Shown here: in pieces, positions 63,993 through 64,000 of the stretch
How positions within the stretch are numbered: the stretch's first letter is position 1
How the letters are laid out: the number at the start of each line of letters is the position of its first letter
The notes under the pieces: generated by a model
What the model saw: only the letters and a program-made list of their open reading frames with translations
Databases searched by the model: none
What the model was told of the DNA's origin: nothing
NCBI GenBank assembly: GCA_937916355.1
Contig: CALFTM010000059.1
Location: 1 to 64,000, forward strand
Length of the DNA stretch: 64,000 nt
Source of the DNA: an uncultured Bacteroidales bacterium
GTDB lineage: Bacteria > Bacteroidota > Bacteroidia > Bacteroidales > Paludibacteraceae
Reading direction: 5' to 3'
Translations under genes and position numbers: made by a program

Positions 63993-64000
63993 CATAAGAC

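Overview
The window is Bacteroidota DNA, most likely from an uncultured, plant-fibre-degrading member of the order Bacteroidales. The evidence is the recurring Bacteroidota promoter box TAnnTTTG with an upstream TTTG/TTG element, lipoproteins of Bacteroidota type, type IX secretion (T9SS) C-terminal sorting domains, a PorQ-like gene, and Bacteroidota-specific families (DUF4922, DUF4783, DUF6057, golvesin-type amidase). The DNA is AT-rich with dense, mostly minus-strand operons. I see no transposase, CRISPR array, rRNA or SusC/SusD pair.

Layout. 1-4090: 3'-truncated multidomain GH8 glycanase. 4298-5389: YncE-like lipoprotein. 5547-5629: tRNA-Leu(CAG). 5729-11214: wall-amidase-like golvesin protein, glycosyltransferase, DUF4922. 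11265-15597: tandem membrane paralogues, a BspA-type LRR protein, a degenerate SGNH lipoprotein and a GH73-type glucosaminidase. 15614-19258: porQ-cmk-ispH-pfkA, divergent from a GH5 cellulase (19583-21502). 21589-29814: large orphan sensor kinase, thiD, fabD, secreted nuclease, nadC, DUF4783, and rlmH divergent from that operon. 29857-33740: two unknown genes, then ddh and gdhA. 34108-40912: two tandem copies of a lipoprotein plus DUF6057 membrane-protein pair; the lipoproteins carry a CxxCH heme motif and a C-terminal flavinylation-like motif. 40993-47111: LMW-PTP, DEAD-box helicase, priA, glyS. 47371-49885: GH44 glycanase and xpt.

50211-60860 is the accessory region. It holds a small terminated transcript, two DUF4143-type AAA ATPases, and a type III restriction-modification locus (mod ... 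res) with a zeta-toxin-like gene and a small partner in between. Each ATPase gene is associated with short repeats spaced exactly 33 bp. At the second ATPase the same 12-bp repeat lies on both sides of the transcription unit (five units beyond the terminator, eight beyond the promoter). This is the strongest candidate for something undescribed. The window ends with a second multidomain GH5 enzyme with a T9SS tail (60943-63702) and the terminator of a gene lying beyond the right edge.

Together the genes suggest an anaerobic fibre degrader that exports or anchors several single-enzyme cellulases and related glycanases by T9SS, with no SusC/SusD-type locus in view. The heme/flavin lipoprotein cassette points to an extracytoplasmic redox function that the sequence alone cannot define.
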